64,000 nt of DNA, taken from NCBI RefSeq assembly GCF_037975245.1, contig NC_092577.1, positions 31,624,398-31,688,397 of the forward strand. Reading direction: 5' to 3'. The stretch is from Apostichopus japonicus (Eukaryota; Echinodermata; Holothuroidea; Aspidochirotida; Stichopodidae). Both the position numbers and the translations under genes were made by a program. Positions 27,550 to 37,515 of the stretch are shown one piece after another (position 1 is the first letter of the stretch; each line of letters starts with the position of its first letter). The notes under the pieces were generated by a model, which saw nothing but the letters and a program-made list of their open reading frames with translations, ran no database searches and was not told where the DNA came from.

Positions 27550-28010
27550 CATACATTAAACATTAGGTATATACAGCGCGTTTAGAAATGTCCGTATCGG
27601 GGTTAAAATTTAAGGCCACTTTTTTTCAAGAAATCGGTTTCGTTACCGATAGTACTATACTAGAGATATACCACGTGAAAAGGGAACATTTCTACTTAAT
27701 GTGGTGCTATCCGGACCTCTCAACTAGATCGATAACTCAAATTAGTCGATTTAAAAACAACTTTGCACATTACTTATAATACCGCGCGTTTTGAGAGTTC
27801 CGTATCGAGGTTAAAACTTTCAGGCCACTTTTGGTCAATGAATCGGCCTTGTTACCGATAGTAGAGATATACCACGTGAACAAAAAAAAAAAACTTAATA
27901 ATGTGGTGCTAACCGGACTTCCTAACTAGGTCGATAACTCAAATTAATCGATTTTGAAATAATAATACGTTTAGATCATAACACATTACCGCGCGTTTCA
28001 ACTGAGCTAA

Positions 28011-29134
28011 TTCTATTCCCATTTACATCCCCTTCCCGGCCGTTAGGATCGAACGGTTTGTAGCCATCGATTTTCAATAAATCAAAGTGTTACTGACTGT
28101 GTTTTTCATACCACGTGTAAGAGGAATAACTTAACTTCGTCATTGTACCTCTCTTGATTGTTGCATATTCTCATAAATTAATTGTTTAGACATTTGGGAG
28201 AAAAATAAAACAAATTGGTATAAAAATTGCCGCAATTTACGCCTTTCTCCACAAGTTTTGGTAGGATTACAAGTTTAAGTTGACTATGGATGCAGAAATC
28301 GTCCACCATTCCATTCCAGAATTATATCACATGAAAGAACAACACCTCATCTCTCTTATGGTGCCATATTTGGCCTTTTACAGTATGCATAGCCTGAATT
28401 ATTATCGCTTTAAAACAGGTAAGAAAAAGGAACCGTCTTGTTATTGTCCGCTAGTTTAGTCTGCCCTTAGTGGCTGCTGGGGATCCACTTTCCCGCCACA
28501 GCGTACCCAGCGCTCGCCACAGTGTACAAACATCAGTGTACCAACGGCGCGTAACGTTGATGTATACACAAGGGCGCTGCTTCTCTAAAGTAGCAGCTCC
28601 CTGTATAACACCATTGAGGTAAATGAATTCATTAAACTCGTTGGTATACACTATTGGCTGCTGTTAGTGACTGCTCTTAATGGCTGCTACCTTCAAACAG
28701 GTATTGGATTGCTCTGAGCAAAGCCATGAATGAGGTGGCCACATTTTAAAGTTAAGTATCTGCTGTCAACTTTCAGTGGAAAAGTGTTCTTAGATTAGTT
28801 TATTTTTTCATAAAGAACTAATAAATAGCTACTTCACCCAACACCATATGTTAAGTCTCTCCTCTTCTTTTTCTTTCGTGTCCAAATCCAATTCCCGTTA
28901 CGACAAATGATACCCAAACAACAAAGCTGTTTTCATTTATTTGGCAGAAAAAAAATCTAAAGTGGTCATTGAAAAATTTAAAGAGTAGTGTTTGCCTAAT
29001 AGTCATGTGCTTCAGGCTACGTTGATGTCATGTGACTCTTTATTCAATTCGTGAACTTGAGTGTGGACAAGAATGAGCCAATGCTTACCAATATATTGTA
29101 ACATCAGTTTATTTAAAAAAAAAATACATGCGAT
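28011..29134. other. No gene seen
   Basis: Includes the right edge of the inverted-repeat block (28640-28697). The remainder is AT-rich with no recognisable coding, RNA or mobile signal. Confidence 0.35.
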
Positions 29135-29213
29135 GTCCGTTACAATGATGCTAACCAACTCGAAATCATTTGTGATTCCTAAAGCCGAATCTCAAAAGAG
29201 ATACTTTTAACAG
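29135..29213 (-). repeat. Fragment of the palindrome-type SINE
   Basis: Shares GATGCTAACCAACTCGAAAT, ATTTGTGATTCCTAAAGCCG and GAGATACTTTTAACAGAC with the centre of the palindrome at 35265-35342. Confidence 0.7.
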
Positions 29214-29239
29214 ACTTTTTTTTTTAAAATAAAATGGAG

Positions 29240-30238
29240 CAGGCGCGGCGGAACGGGAAAATTATTGGGGGGGGGGGGGGGCTAATGTGTGGAGACAATA
29301 TAAGCGGAGCGCCACCATCAGTTGGCGCGGTGCGTACAAGAAAATTTTGGGTTTTTCAAACCCCCAGATGACCGGAAACGGCACTTCCCGAGTGTTTTAT
29401 GCTGCGAATACCTAGCCCTAAAATATGGGTCTCAAGCCTGCAAATTCTCAGATTGCACGTTAAAATCTGTAAAAACATTGTAATTTGTATATTCGATGGT
29501 GTTTTAAGAGAGCAGCTATTACTCGTAGTGCACTCGCAAAGACGTTTTTGAGTGTAGTAAATTACTACTTGCAATTAAATGCAATAATTAAATAAATGTC
29601 ATAAGAAAAAAACTGAAAGCATTTCTTAATGTCAACAATTGGGTAATTCCAAAACCATGTGCAGTTGCCAACAAATTTCTACGAACCAAGCACTGTCACG
29701 AATGCATGTACCCTATACAGTACAGGTGAAATGCTAATATTGTGTTTTTGTTATCACACTTAAGACACTTTAGAAGGATAAACCCTACGAAAGATACATC
29801 TCCAATTGGAAGAAAATGTCCCTGAAGGATATATCCATGGGAAATGTGCTACCATTAGAAGGATATATCCTTCAGGGGATGTTGGAGAACTGGCTGAAAT
29901 GAGGCAAGTCATTGGCCTAAGACGAAGTTGTGTTGCGCTTACCGGTACTCACACACACTGCTTCCACTTTTCACGGGCGTGAAGACGCGGTTGGGGTTGT
30001 GGTCTATAGCCAGGGGACGGGCTGAGGGTCCCCCCAGCATTTACTAAAATTATTACACCTATATAGTATACGTGTGCATCGGACAGATCGACAAGTATGC
30101 ATTGAAAAATGGGCAGATGCACGTTTCGGAGCCTTGGTAAATATTGGGGGGGGGGGTTATTATGCATTTGCCCCCTCAACTTTTTTATTTGGGGGCTGAG
30201 CCCCCCCCCCCCCAAGCCCCCCGGTTCCGCCGCCACTG
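29240..30238. mobile_element. 1-kb non-autonomous hAT-type element
   Basis: 999 bp with termini CAGGCGCGGCGGAACGGG and complement of CAGTGGCGGCGGAACCGG. An exact 8-bp target duplication AAATGGAG lies at 29232-29239 and 30239-30246, the right copy at the end of a SINE. Carries the GCGCCA...TTGGCGCG module at about 29305. No transposase frame seen. Confidence 0.9.
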
Positions 30239-30246
30239 AAATGGAG

Positions 30247-30420
30247 GTAAACGACAAAGGCAAAATGAAAATATCTAGCCTATATTAAAATTGTAGTGGA
30301 CTGGAAAATCCAGAACAGCGACAAAACTTCCAGCCTCCACCGGGATTCGAACTTGGGCCTCCCGCTTCATATGCGGACAGCCTTACTAGGCTATGGACGC
30401 TGATTGTATGTCCAGATTGT
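30247..30420 (-). repeat. tRNA-like SINE fragment (palindrome family)
   Basis: On the minus strand it carries AGCCTAGTAAGG and GTTCGAATCCCGGTGGAGGC, the same tRNA-like unit as the palindrome arms, followed by the GTCGTTTACCTCCAT tail. It joins the hammerhead-bearing repeat at about 30420. Confidence 0.75.
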
Positions 30421-30462
30421 ATAGCCCAGCCGTGCTATGGAAGAAATAAGGTTACACGATCG

Positions 30463-30526
30463 TTTGCGTCCAGTTGTCTGATGATCGCCGCACAGGCGTG
30501 AAACTCGAGTTACAATTTGCTGTAGT
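30463..30526 (+). ncRNA. Type-I hammerhead ribozyme motif, copy 1
   Basis: The conserved core is present in order: CTGATGA at 30478-30484; stem II CGCC (30486-30489) / GGCG (30495-30498) with loop GCACA; GAAAC at 30500-30504; a self-complementary stem III ACTCGAGT at 30503-30510; then T30511 as the predicted cleavage base. Stem I pairs GTTGT (30473-30477) with ACAAT (30512-30516, last pair a wobble). The layout with a very short palindromic stem III is that of hammerheads in Penelope-like elements and animal retrozymes. Caution: the 10.1/11.1 pair closing stem II is T-T, not the usual pair. About 105 bp including this motif recur at 36966-37073. Confidence 0.7.
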
Positions 30527-30883
30527 TGGGTGGGTGGGTGGGGGGGGTATAATAATATCCTTTCCCAGTTTCCCAAGAGTATACGTGGCTGCTCCACTGA
30601 GGGGGAAAACTGATGTCATTGGGTCTTTGCAAATTGTTTTGGAAATTAGAGGGTGAAAAAAGTTGTACAAAACATGATCATGTTGTACAATTAGCAGATC
30701 CTAGGGCTTTTGCAATGTCCTGTCTATACTGGTATGCGGGGGTAGGGGTACGACCCTCCCTCAAAAGTATATGTGGTCGCGCAACTGCGATAGGGTGGGG
30801 ACAATATAATCTGCATCTGAGGTAAATGCGTATTCAAATTTCGAAGACCCATGGTACGACCAAACCTCCATTAATGTTTTTTT
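30527..30883. other. No gene seen
   Basis: G-rich runs and short open frames only. Confidence 0.35.
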
Positions 30884-31290
30884 TTTAATTTTTGTTATTA
30901 TTGTCATCTTTAATGAGGGTAGTCCTGCTCAGTGCAGAAGCACTGCTATCCAGAGGAGCCCTCAATACAAAAATACATATACAATATTATGCAGAAGAAA
31001 AACGGTAAACATCCAAAAGCACACAAAGGAAGGCCAAAAGATAGAGAAACAAATATATTATCAGACATCTTAACAAAATATAAGTTTTCATATTGCGATT
31101 AAAAATATATAACATTTGGCAAGCATTTCAAATTTTTGGGGAAGACTGTTCCACGACCTGCCTCCAGAAAATGTAAAGGACCTTTAACCTTTCCCAGATC
31201 TAACAGGAGCAAGTAAAACATTATTAGAGCAGCTTGATCATAGTTTTGTACGGAGTGGCTATCTCTCAGTAGAATTGAATGCATTGTACA
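30884..31290 (-). pseudogene. 3' end of a decayed non-LTR retrotransposon
   Basis: On the minus strand the frame near 31140-31195 reads SFTFSGGRSWNSLPQKFE, the motif that closes the reverse-transcriptase ORF of many CR1/L2-like LINEs. A 3' region follows with GGGCTCCTCTGGATAGCAGT and the terminus ATTAAAGATGACAATAATAA. Stops interrupt the frame. The RT core is not present. Confidence 0.65.
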
Positions 31291-32170
31291 GCATACTCGG
31301 ACTACAAACTATAGTTTGCTGTAAATTACTGGGTCTTCTGATAATTCCTGCAGACATGGCTACTTTATAACGAAAACATTATTAATATCACATTGCCTAT
31401 ATTTTAGTGGTTCATACACGAGGGTTAACTCCTATCTCTGTGAGTCGCTGTATATGAATTTCATCATTTTTAATTCTTATATTTACATGTGGTAGCTTTT
31501 TACATATTCCTAGTGTATGAAATATAATCAAATTAATTTTATCAGTTTTTTACTGAGGAGAGTTAATTACTACATCAAGACCGTGTTAAGAACAGAACAG
31601 AGAGAATAAATCTGCCCCTTCTGCGCGGTTTTTGTTGTGATTACTGTAGGTACTGTACGGGGCGTGGTTTATGTCGCAATCTGCATTAGCGTATAGATGA
31701 CGTCACTTTTTGTACTGTTCAAATCATATTGGAAATGTCCATCCTTAACGATTAAAAAAATCGTTTTTCTGTCAAACGCAACATTAGCGTTCTCATACTT
31801 TGACAACATGTTTGTAAAATTATTTATCATTTTTTTAAGGTAACTTCTTTGGGCCACCAGACAAACATTTTAATATTCACATATATACATATAGTGATGT
31901 GTGTAGTAATATATCAGTGTAGTCCTAAAGGCCAGCTATCTACATAGCAAAGACAGGTAAACGGCATGTATGGTTACTAAGTGGTGTCGTATACAACCCC
32001 TAGAAAGTCTAAATGATGGTCACCCATCTTGAACAAATAATTTACTGTCTTTACAGACTGACCACTTGTCTCTGCGAGCCCAAGGTAGTATACTTACTGA
32101 GTCTTGTATGGCGCCCAATCTCTATTAACATGAAATGAACAGAAATTGATTTTCTGTCGGGGGGGGGGGG
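31291..32170. other. No gene seen
   Basis: AT-rich sequence with short open frames and no recognisable protein. Confidence 0.35.
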
Positions 32171-32178
32171 GCTCCTGC

Positions 32179-33312
32179 CAGTGGCGTAACGATGAGCCCG
32201 GGGCCCGGCTCCTGGCCCAAAGGGCCCCATTCAGGAGGTCCAAGTAAGGGTCTCCGCAGAATTGTTCACAGGGGGGGGGGAGGGGGTGATGTAGGTGTAA
32301 CACACTACTTGATACTATCTAAGCGGAGCGCCACCACCATTTGGCACGGAGCGAACGACGAAGTTTTTTGCCAACAAGTACTCCTAGATCGTCGGAAAAG
32401 ACACTTTCCGTTCAAGTTGCATTTACACATCGGTTATTTTGAGATGTCTTAGGATATTGACTTTCAATAATTTCAGTAATGCATTTTGGGTCCGTATGCA
32501 ATGAACATAACTAGAGAACTGTTGTTTGGGTGAAATCATTGAAATGTCAAATGTTTTAACTTTATTTTCAATTTTTGAATTTCCAAGGGGGGTGCAAGTC
32601 CCCCCCCCCTTGCACCTCCCTGCGGACGCCCATGGGTTCAAGGATTTATGCAGGATCAATGCAGGGGGTCTTGGTTTAAAACATTTGAATGACCATTAAG
32701 CATTTACACATTGTTTCCAGCTGACAAATATGTTTTAATGCAAAAAAAGATCAAGGATACTGACAGAACAATACTATCAACATAGCTATTAAAAATCTTT
32801 ATAACTAGTATACCATGGAATGAGGATTGAGGAATTCGGCTACTGCAGGATACAACTTATAAGTTGTATGAGTGAGAAACAACATACGGTACTGAAACAA
32901 CTGATTACTGATATGTCCAATAAATGAACTCCGATCTCAAATGCTCATTTGAAATGATTAGAATTTTACAAAAAATCATATGTCCCGATGTGGTACTCAG
33001 TACAACATTTGCTGGGATTGGGTTTTTAATTATATACTTCGTTTTCATTATTATAATAAATAACACAACTAGCTCGATACATACAAATTAATACCCAATG
33101 AGCCCATGATCATGATGTCCGTATTCCGTATCACGTGAAAATATGTATATTGTCTTGTTCAGTCCTGCATGAGTTTTTCTTTTCCAGTAAAAACGAGCCC
33201 TCCCTATGCAAAGAGTTACCCCTTTTCTGTGCATCAGTATAACGGGCCGGGCCCCCTTTTGGTCGGGGCCCCCGGCTCAGCACGGTCCGAGCCCATAGGA
33301 GTTACGCTACTG
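32179..33312. mobile_element. hAT-like element with a nested repeat
   Basis: 1134 bp with termini CAGTGGCGTAAC and complement of CAGTAGCGTAAC, then GAGCCCGGGGCCCGG-type sequence at both ends in inverted order. Flanks GCTCCTGC (32171-32178) and CCTCCTGC (33313-33320) match at 7 of 8. A G-run repeat with the GCGCCACCACC module at about 32318 lies inside. No transposase. Confidence 0.75.
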
Positions 33313-33320
33313 CCTCCTGC

Positions 33321-34702
33321 TGAGAGTTTAACTCCACGGGCCGGACCCTTAAAAGTAGGCCCCAAGATAGATCTTAATGAAACATAAATTGGAATTAATC
33401 ATCAGATATTGTTATCTCGTTCTTTTAAACTCCGAAACCAAGGGCAACCGGTTTAATCTGTGGATTGTGAATATACGCGCGCAGGCGTCTATATAAACTT
33501 CCAGAATGGTACTTTTGAAAGCTTTAGCAAATTATTATAGCGTGCAAACCGTTTGGGCCAAATCATGATAATTAGAAAGGCTACCATTGGTCAATACTAA
33601 GAGAATCCTATATCATTCTGCTGTTAGCCCGGGTGTCTACCTTCTGTCCTTCACCCTGAGATAAGATGACATGTCTGTCACAGCCCTCCGTGACGTCGGC
33701 CTGATATGAAGATATTGCTATATTCTGCGGTTAAACTGTTGCCATATATATATACCTAATTTATTTTAGTCCGCAATACAGCGTGTCGTGAGAGAAGGAT
33801 GGAGTGCGCGAGCGTGGGGTGTGTTGATCCCTCCCCAGCTTTATTGTTAGTAGGGCAAGGTGTTCAATTGGGGGGGGGGGTAGAAATAGATCACCGATCG
33901 GGTCCAGTATACGCCCATTTATAAAGATTCATGCCGCTAACATCAGTGGAGAGATTATTAGACACCCTTCCATATTTCTCCCAAGTTGGATATCACTGCA
34001 TGCATGATGAGTCGATGTTACATCATCCTCCCAAAAATAAAATGCCAGTAAGATTTGACTATATATCAGCAAAGGATTTGCTTCTGTTTGCCCGACAGGA
34101 CAGCCTACTGTCCGAGCGGTATCGACCCCATAGATTTGATATTATCGATTGTCTTTGTTACCCTAATTAGGTTACTTAATTAGTGTCAAACCCGACCGAT
34201 GTCAATTATCTGAGAATCGACGATAAACCTTTGAAATGGCTGAGATTATTGATTATTTTTGTCATCCGTTAAGTTAACCTAATTTTGTTTATTGATGGGT
34301 AGTATAGTGGTATTTTGAAATGTGACTGCTAAAAAATAACGACACTTATTTTTATTATTAGTTTTGATATTTTTTTTTAGTTTGATAGTTTTATTCTTAT
34401 ATCTCATACTGGCATTCAAACATTGTGCCGTTGTTCAGTTATTATAAGTTTCCGTTTATTAATAGAGTTTATCCAGCAACATATATAAATACACTTTACA
34501 CAATAGTCAATACAGATTCTTTGAATATAAGTACTGAAAAGAGGACAACAAATTCGAATAATAATTATATATAGACGTAAGAAAACTGGTACACAAGAAA
34601 GACAGACATATAGATATGACTATGGAAGTGAAAGAAACAAGAAGTCGTAGAGAAAGACAAAAATATATTGTTGGACCAAAACTGAATGATAACCAAATCT
34701 AG
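33321..34702. other. No gene recognised
   Basis: A 79-codon frame at 33931-34170 (plus) is not recognisable. The rest is AT-rich with a G-run near 33870. Confidence 0.35.
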
Positions 34703-34934
34703 GGTCGATAACAATTTACGAGATTTCAAATTGCTTTGGAAAAAAACTCGATACTGAAAGTATTTATAGCTTTAAGAGAATTATTGATGTGATATTTCAC
34801 AATCATATATACGTATTGGTCATCCTACTATCAATCTGTATTAGCCGCATAAGCAAGACATATATACTGCAGGAATAACAGGTTCCTGAACGCAGTCCGT
34901 GTAAACATCATGTATGTGTTAATGTATATGTTAG

Positions 34935-34936
34935 TA

Positions 34937-34980
<44 letters not shown>
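34935..34980. repeat. (TA)n microsatellite
   Basis: Pure alternating TA left of the palindrome; a second (TA)n at 35666-35694 ends the right arm. Confidence 0.95.
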
Positions 34981-34983
<3 letters not shown>

Positions 34984-35069
34984 ATGGAGGTAAACGACAA
35001 AGGCAAATGAATATATATAAATGAAAATCGTAATGAGTTGGAAAATCAAGAACAGTGAAAAAACTTTCA

Positions 35070-35141
35070 GCCTCCACCGGGATTCGAACCACGGGCCTCC
35101 CGCTCTGTACGCGGACACCCTAACCACTAGGCTATGGACGC
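35070..35141 (-). repeat. tRNA-like SINE head, left arm
   Basis: Mirror copy of 35544-35615. Confidence 0.75.
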
Positions 35142-35543
35142 TGATTGTATGTCCAGAGGTTCGAAACCGGTAAGGAAGATCGTAATTCCACTGTAGGCGT
35201 TTGTCACCTATATCGAACAATACTAGTTCTGTTTTTGGTGACATATTTTGCCTTACTCTAGAGATCAAACATGATGCTATCCAACTCGAAAATCATTTGT
35301 GATTCCTAAAGCCGGATCTCGAAAGAGATACTTTGAACAGACGTCTGTTCAAAGTATCTCTTTCGAGATCCGGCTTTAGGAATCACAAATGATTTTCGAG
35401 TTGGATAGCATCATGTTTGATCTCTAGAGTAAGGCAAAATATGTCACCAAAAACAGAACTAGTATTGTTCGATATAGGTGACAAACGCCTACAGTGGAAT
35501 TACGATCTTCCTTACCGGTTTCGAACCTCTGGACATACAATCA

Positions 35544-35615
35544 GCGTCCATAGCCTAGTGGTTAGGGTGTCCGCGTACAGAGCGGGAGGCCCGTGGTTCG
35601 AATCCCGGTGGAGGC
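35544..35615 (+). repeat. tRNA-like SINE head, right arm
   Basis: 72 nt with acceptor arms GCGTCCA / TGGAGGC (six of seven pairs), anticodon stem TCCGC / GCGGG and loop GTACAGA, A box TAGCCTAGTGGTTAGG and B box GGTTCGAATCC. The T stem has two mismatches and the loop would give anticodon ACA, which is not a normal tRNA. I take it as a SINE promoter, not a tRNA gene. Confidence 0.7.
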
Positions 35616-35662
35616 TGAAAGTTTTTTCACTGTTCTTGATTTTCCAACTCATTACGATTTTC

Positions 35663-35696
<34 letters not shown>

Positions 35697-37005
35697 CATA
35701 TACACAGAGACGCATTCAACTATAACCATGCAGATAGGCAGTAACCGATGCGTTTGAAAATTGACGTCAACATTCATGTAATATCATGTTACTTTATAGC
35801 CACCATCTATCAAGTTTATGATTGGCTATTGTCCATTGATTTACCGATTCCGATTGGTCCGTGTATACGTGGGTGCTTATGGTAGCATACGCCCATTAAA
35901 AGCCCCATTGACTTACACACTAAATCACAAAAGTAAAGTGGTCTCTAAGTCTAGATAGAAGTTTCACTAGCTAAATGCTACCCATCACCGGATAGCTGAC
36001 AAGTTGGCCTTTTATGGCACCTTCAATTTTTTGTACCATGACCGCGCAGATTTTTTGCTATCCGAGCCGGAAGTTTTCGTCACTTGTAAACAAACCTCTT
36101 CACTCAGTAGTAAACAATTTTCCTACGCTACTCCTGGGAGGCCTAAAGGGGTCTAAAATTGCCTTAATTGACCCAATTTTCTCGCAACATGTACTTCCAT
36201 TCATGCTCTTCAACATGCAAGCCATAAACAAACTAGATCATGATTGATAACAGGTCAAAAAAGATGTTCTCCTGCTGCTTTTTGGCACTTTTCCTGAAAT
36301 GAGAACATCCGAGCTGATTGATATACACTCTAATATAGGAGGAGTATGCCACCTTATATGAATTTTGTACACGTTGAGTTTACTATATTTCGAAATAAAC
36401 AAGGTGTGGTTTAATCATAGAAATTGAAGTAGTTCAACTTCAATGGGTTCAATACATTTCTTGTTTTACCATCTCATTGTTTATGATTGTGTCAGCTTCA
36501 ATGTCAGATTTACTTTACAAAAAAAAAAAAAAAACCAGTGAATTTGAGAAGTGATTTGAAGACTTAACTTCTGCTTTACATTACTTATCGCTGATCGTAT
36601 ATACGAAAAGGGAATTCCCTCTTTCTTTAAAGAAAACGCATTAAATTGGATAGAGATATACTTATTGATAAAGAGATAGAGAGAAATAGAGATTGACAGT
36701 CTGTAAACTTGTTATTGTATTATTCCACCAAAATAACCCATGGCTGTCAAAGGCACGCTTTTGTATAGGGCCCGGAGAGATGTGTAAACGAACGCCTTCC
36801 CTCCAAGAGAAAAGAAAAATCCTTCCCTAGTAATTGTCATATATTAACTGTCAGTCTAATATATCTGGCCAGTACAACCTTTGCGTGGAAGAAATTAACA
36901 ACATGGACAGACAGAAAATAAAAACTGAGCTCATCTCAAAATATTGTCACCATGGTGAGAGACCGCCCACTCAGCCGTGCTATGGAAGAAATAAGGTTAC
37001 ACGAC

Positions 37006-37070
37006 CGTTTGCGTCCAGTTGTCTGATGATCGCCGCACAGGCGTGAAACTCGAGTTACAACGTGCTGTAG
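37006..37070 (+). ncRNA. Type-I hammerhead ribozyme motif, copy 2
   Basis: Same order as copy 1: CTGATGA at 37023-37029; stem II CGCC / GGCG around loop GCACA; GAAAC at 37045-37049; palindromic stem III ACTCGAGT at 37048-37055; T37056 as the predicted cleavage base. Stem I pairs GTTGT (37018-37022) perfectly with ACAAC (37057-37061), the better of the two copies. The shared repeat spans about 36966-37073, after which the sequence becomes ATT-rich and then (TA)n. No Penelope-type reverse transcriptase is seen nearby. Confidence 0.72.
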
Positions 37071-37106
37071 GTTACAATATAGGTTTATTATTATTGTTAT
37101 TATTAT

Positions 37107-37119
37107 CATTATTAAACAT

Positions 37120-37166
<47 letters not shown>

Positions 37167-37173
37167 TATATAT

Positions 37174-37205
<32 letters not shown>

Positions 37206-37218
37206 TATATATATATAA
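37107..37218. repeat. (TA)n microsatellite
   Basis: About 110 bp of TA with ATAAATA interruptions. It follows the second hammerhead motif. Confidence 0.95.
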
Positions 37219-37515
37219 TGCAGTTATGCCAATAAACAGCTTATGTATGACCTCTTTGCCATTTGCCTCAACGCTAGATTACTAAGAAATCCATGTCATT
37301 ACCCAAATAGGCTATGCTGATAGGGCCCGCCCCACAGTCTGGGCCCCATAAGCTAACTCCAGTCCCGTAGCCCATCCCACATCAAGAAAAAAGAGTTTAA
37401 AGGAAATAGATTAATATAGCCAGCAGTATTGAGATGAGCTGCTGTGAACACGCCCCCTCCCCCTCCCCCCTCTAACCCTCCACCTGATGGTGTTATGGTA
37501 ATTCACAACTCTAGT

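Larger units (their letters stand above)
26110..28010. repeat. About 205-bp satellite units, interrupted
   Basis: Two tandem units (27573-27778 and 27781-27985) share CCGCGCGTTT, GTTACCGATAGTA, GATATACCACGTGAA, AATGTGGTGCTA and TCGATAACTCAAATTA. The end of another unit with the same landmarks lies at about 26140-26235. The array is split by the SINE/hAT nest at 26236-27572. Confidence 0.75.
25973..28697. repeat. Composite block bounded by inverted GCAGCCACTAA-type repeats
   Basis: The left edge (25973-26022) starts GAAGGTAGCAGCCACTAACA. The right edge (about 28640-28697) is its inverted counterpart, reading GAAGGTAGCAGCCATTAAGA on the minus strand. Between them lie satellite units, a SINE and two hAT elements. 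It may be one large element with terminal inverted repeats that later absorbed insertions. I see no transposase and no sure target duplication. Confidence 0.45.
35009..35676. repeat. Near-perfect 668-bp palindrome of two head-to-head SINE copies
   Basis: The centre lies between 35342 and 35343 (GAACAGAC/GTCTGTTC). Arms of about 334 bp run outward and appear identical; both encode the same 80-odd-residue shadow frame. Each arm contains a 72-nt tRNA-like unit and ends in (TA)n. The matching place in segmental copy B (about 47345) has no palindrome, so it is a later insertion or an inverted dimer formed in copy A. An assembly artefact cannot be excluded. Confidence 0.9.
34703..36740. repeat. Segmental duplication, copy A (left of the FREP gene)
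   Basis: Matches 47121-47780 in the same orientation, for example TTAGCCGCATAAGCAAGACA, GGAATAACAGGTTCCTGAAC, GTGTAAACATCATGTATGTG, ACAGAGACGCAT and CAGTAACCGAT. Copy A carries the 0.75-kb palindrome and a further block (about 35880-36370) that are absent from copy B. Confidence 0.75.

Noticed and set aside
35544-35615. Functional tRNA gene
   Set aside because: The T stem has mismatches, the anticodon would be ACA and the unit sits in a SINE.
34831-35725. The two identical frames as a duplicated gene
   Set aside because: They are the same SINE arm read outward from the palindrome, including the tRNA-like unit and (TA)n.
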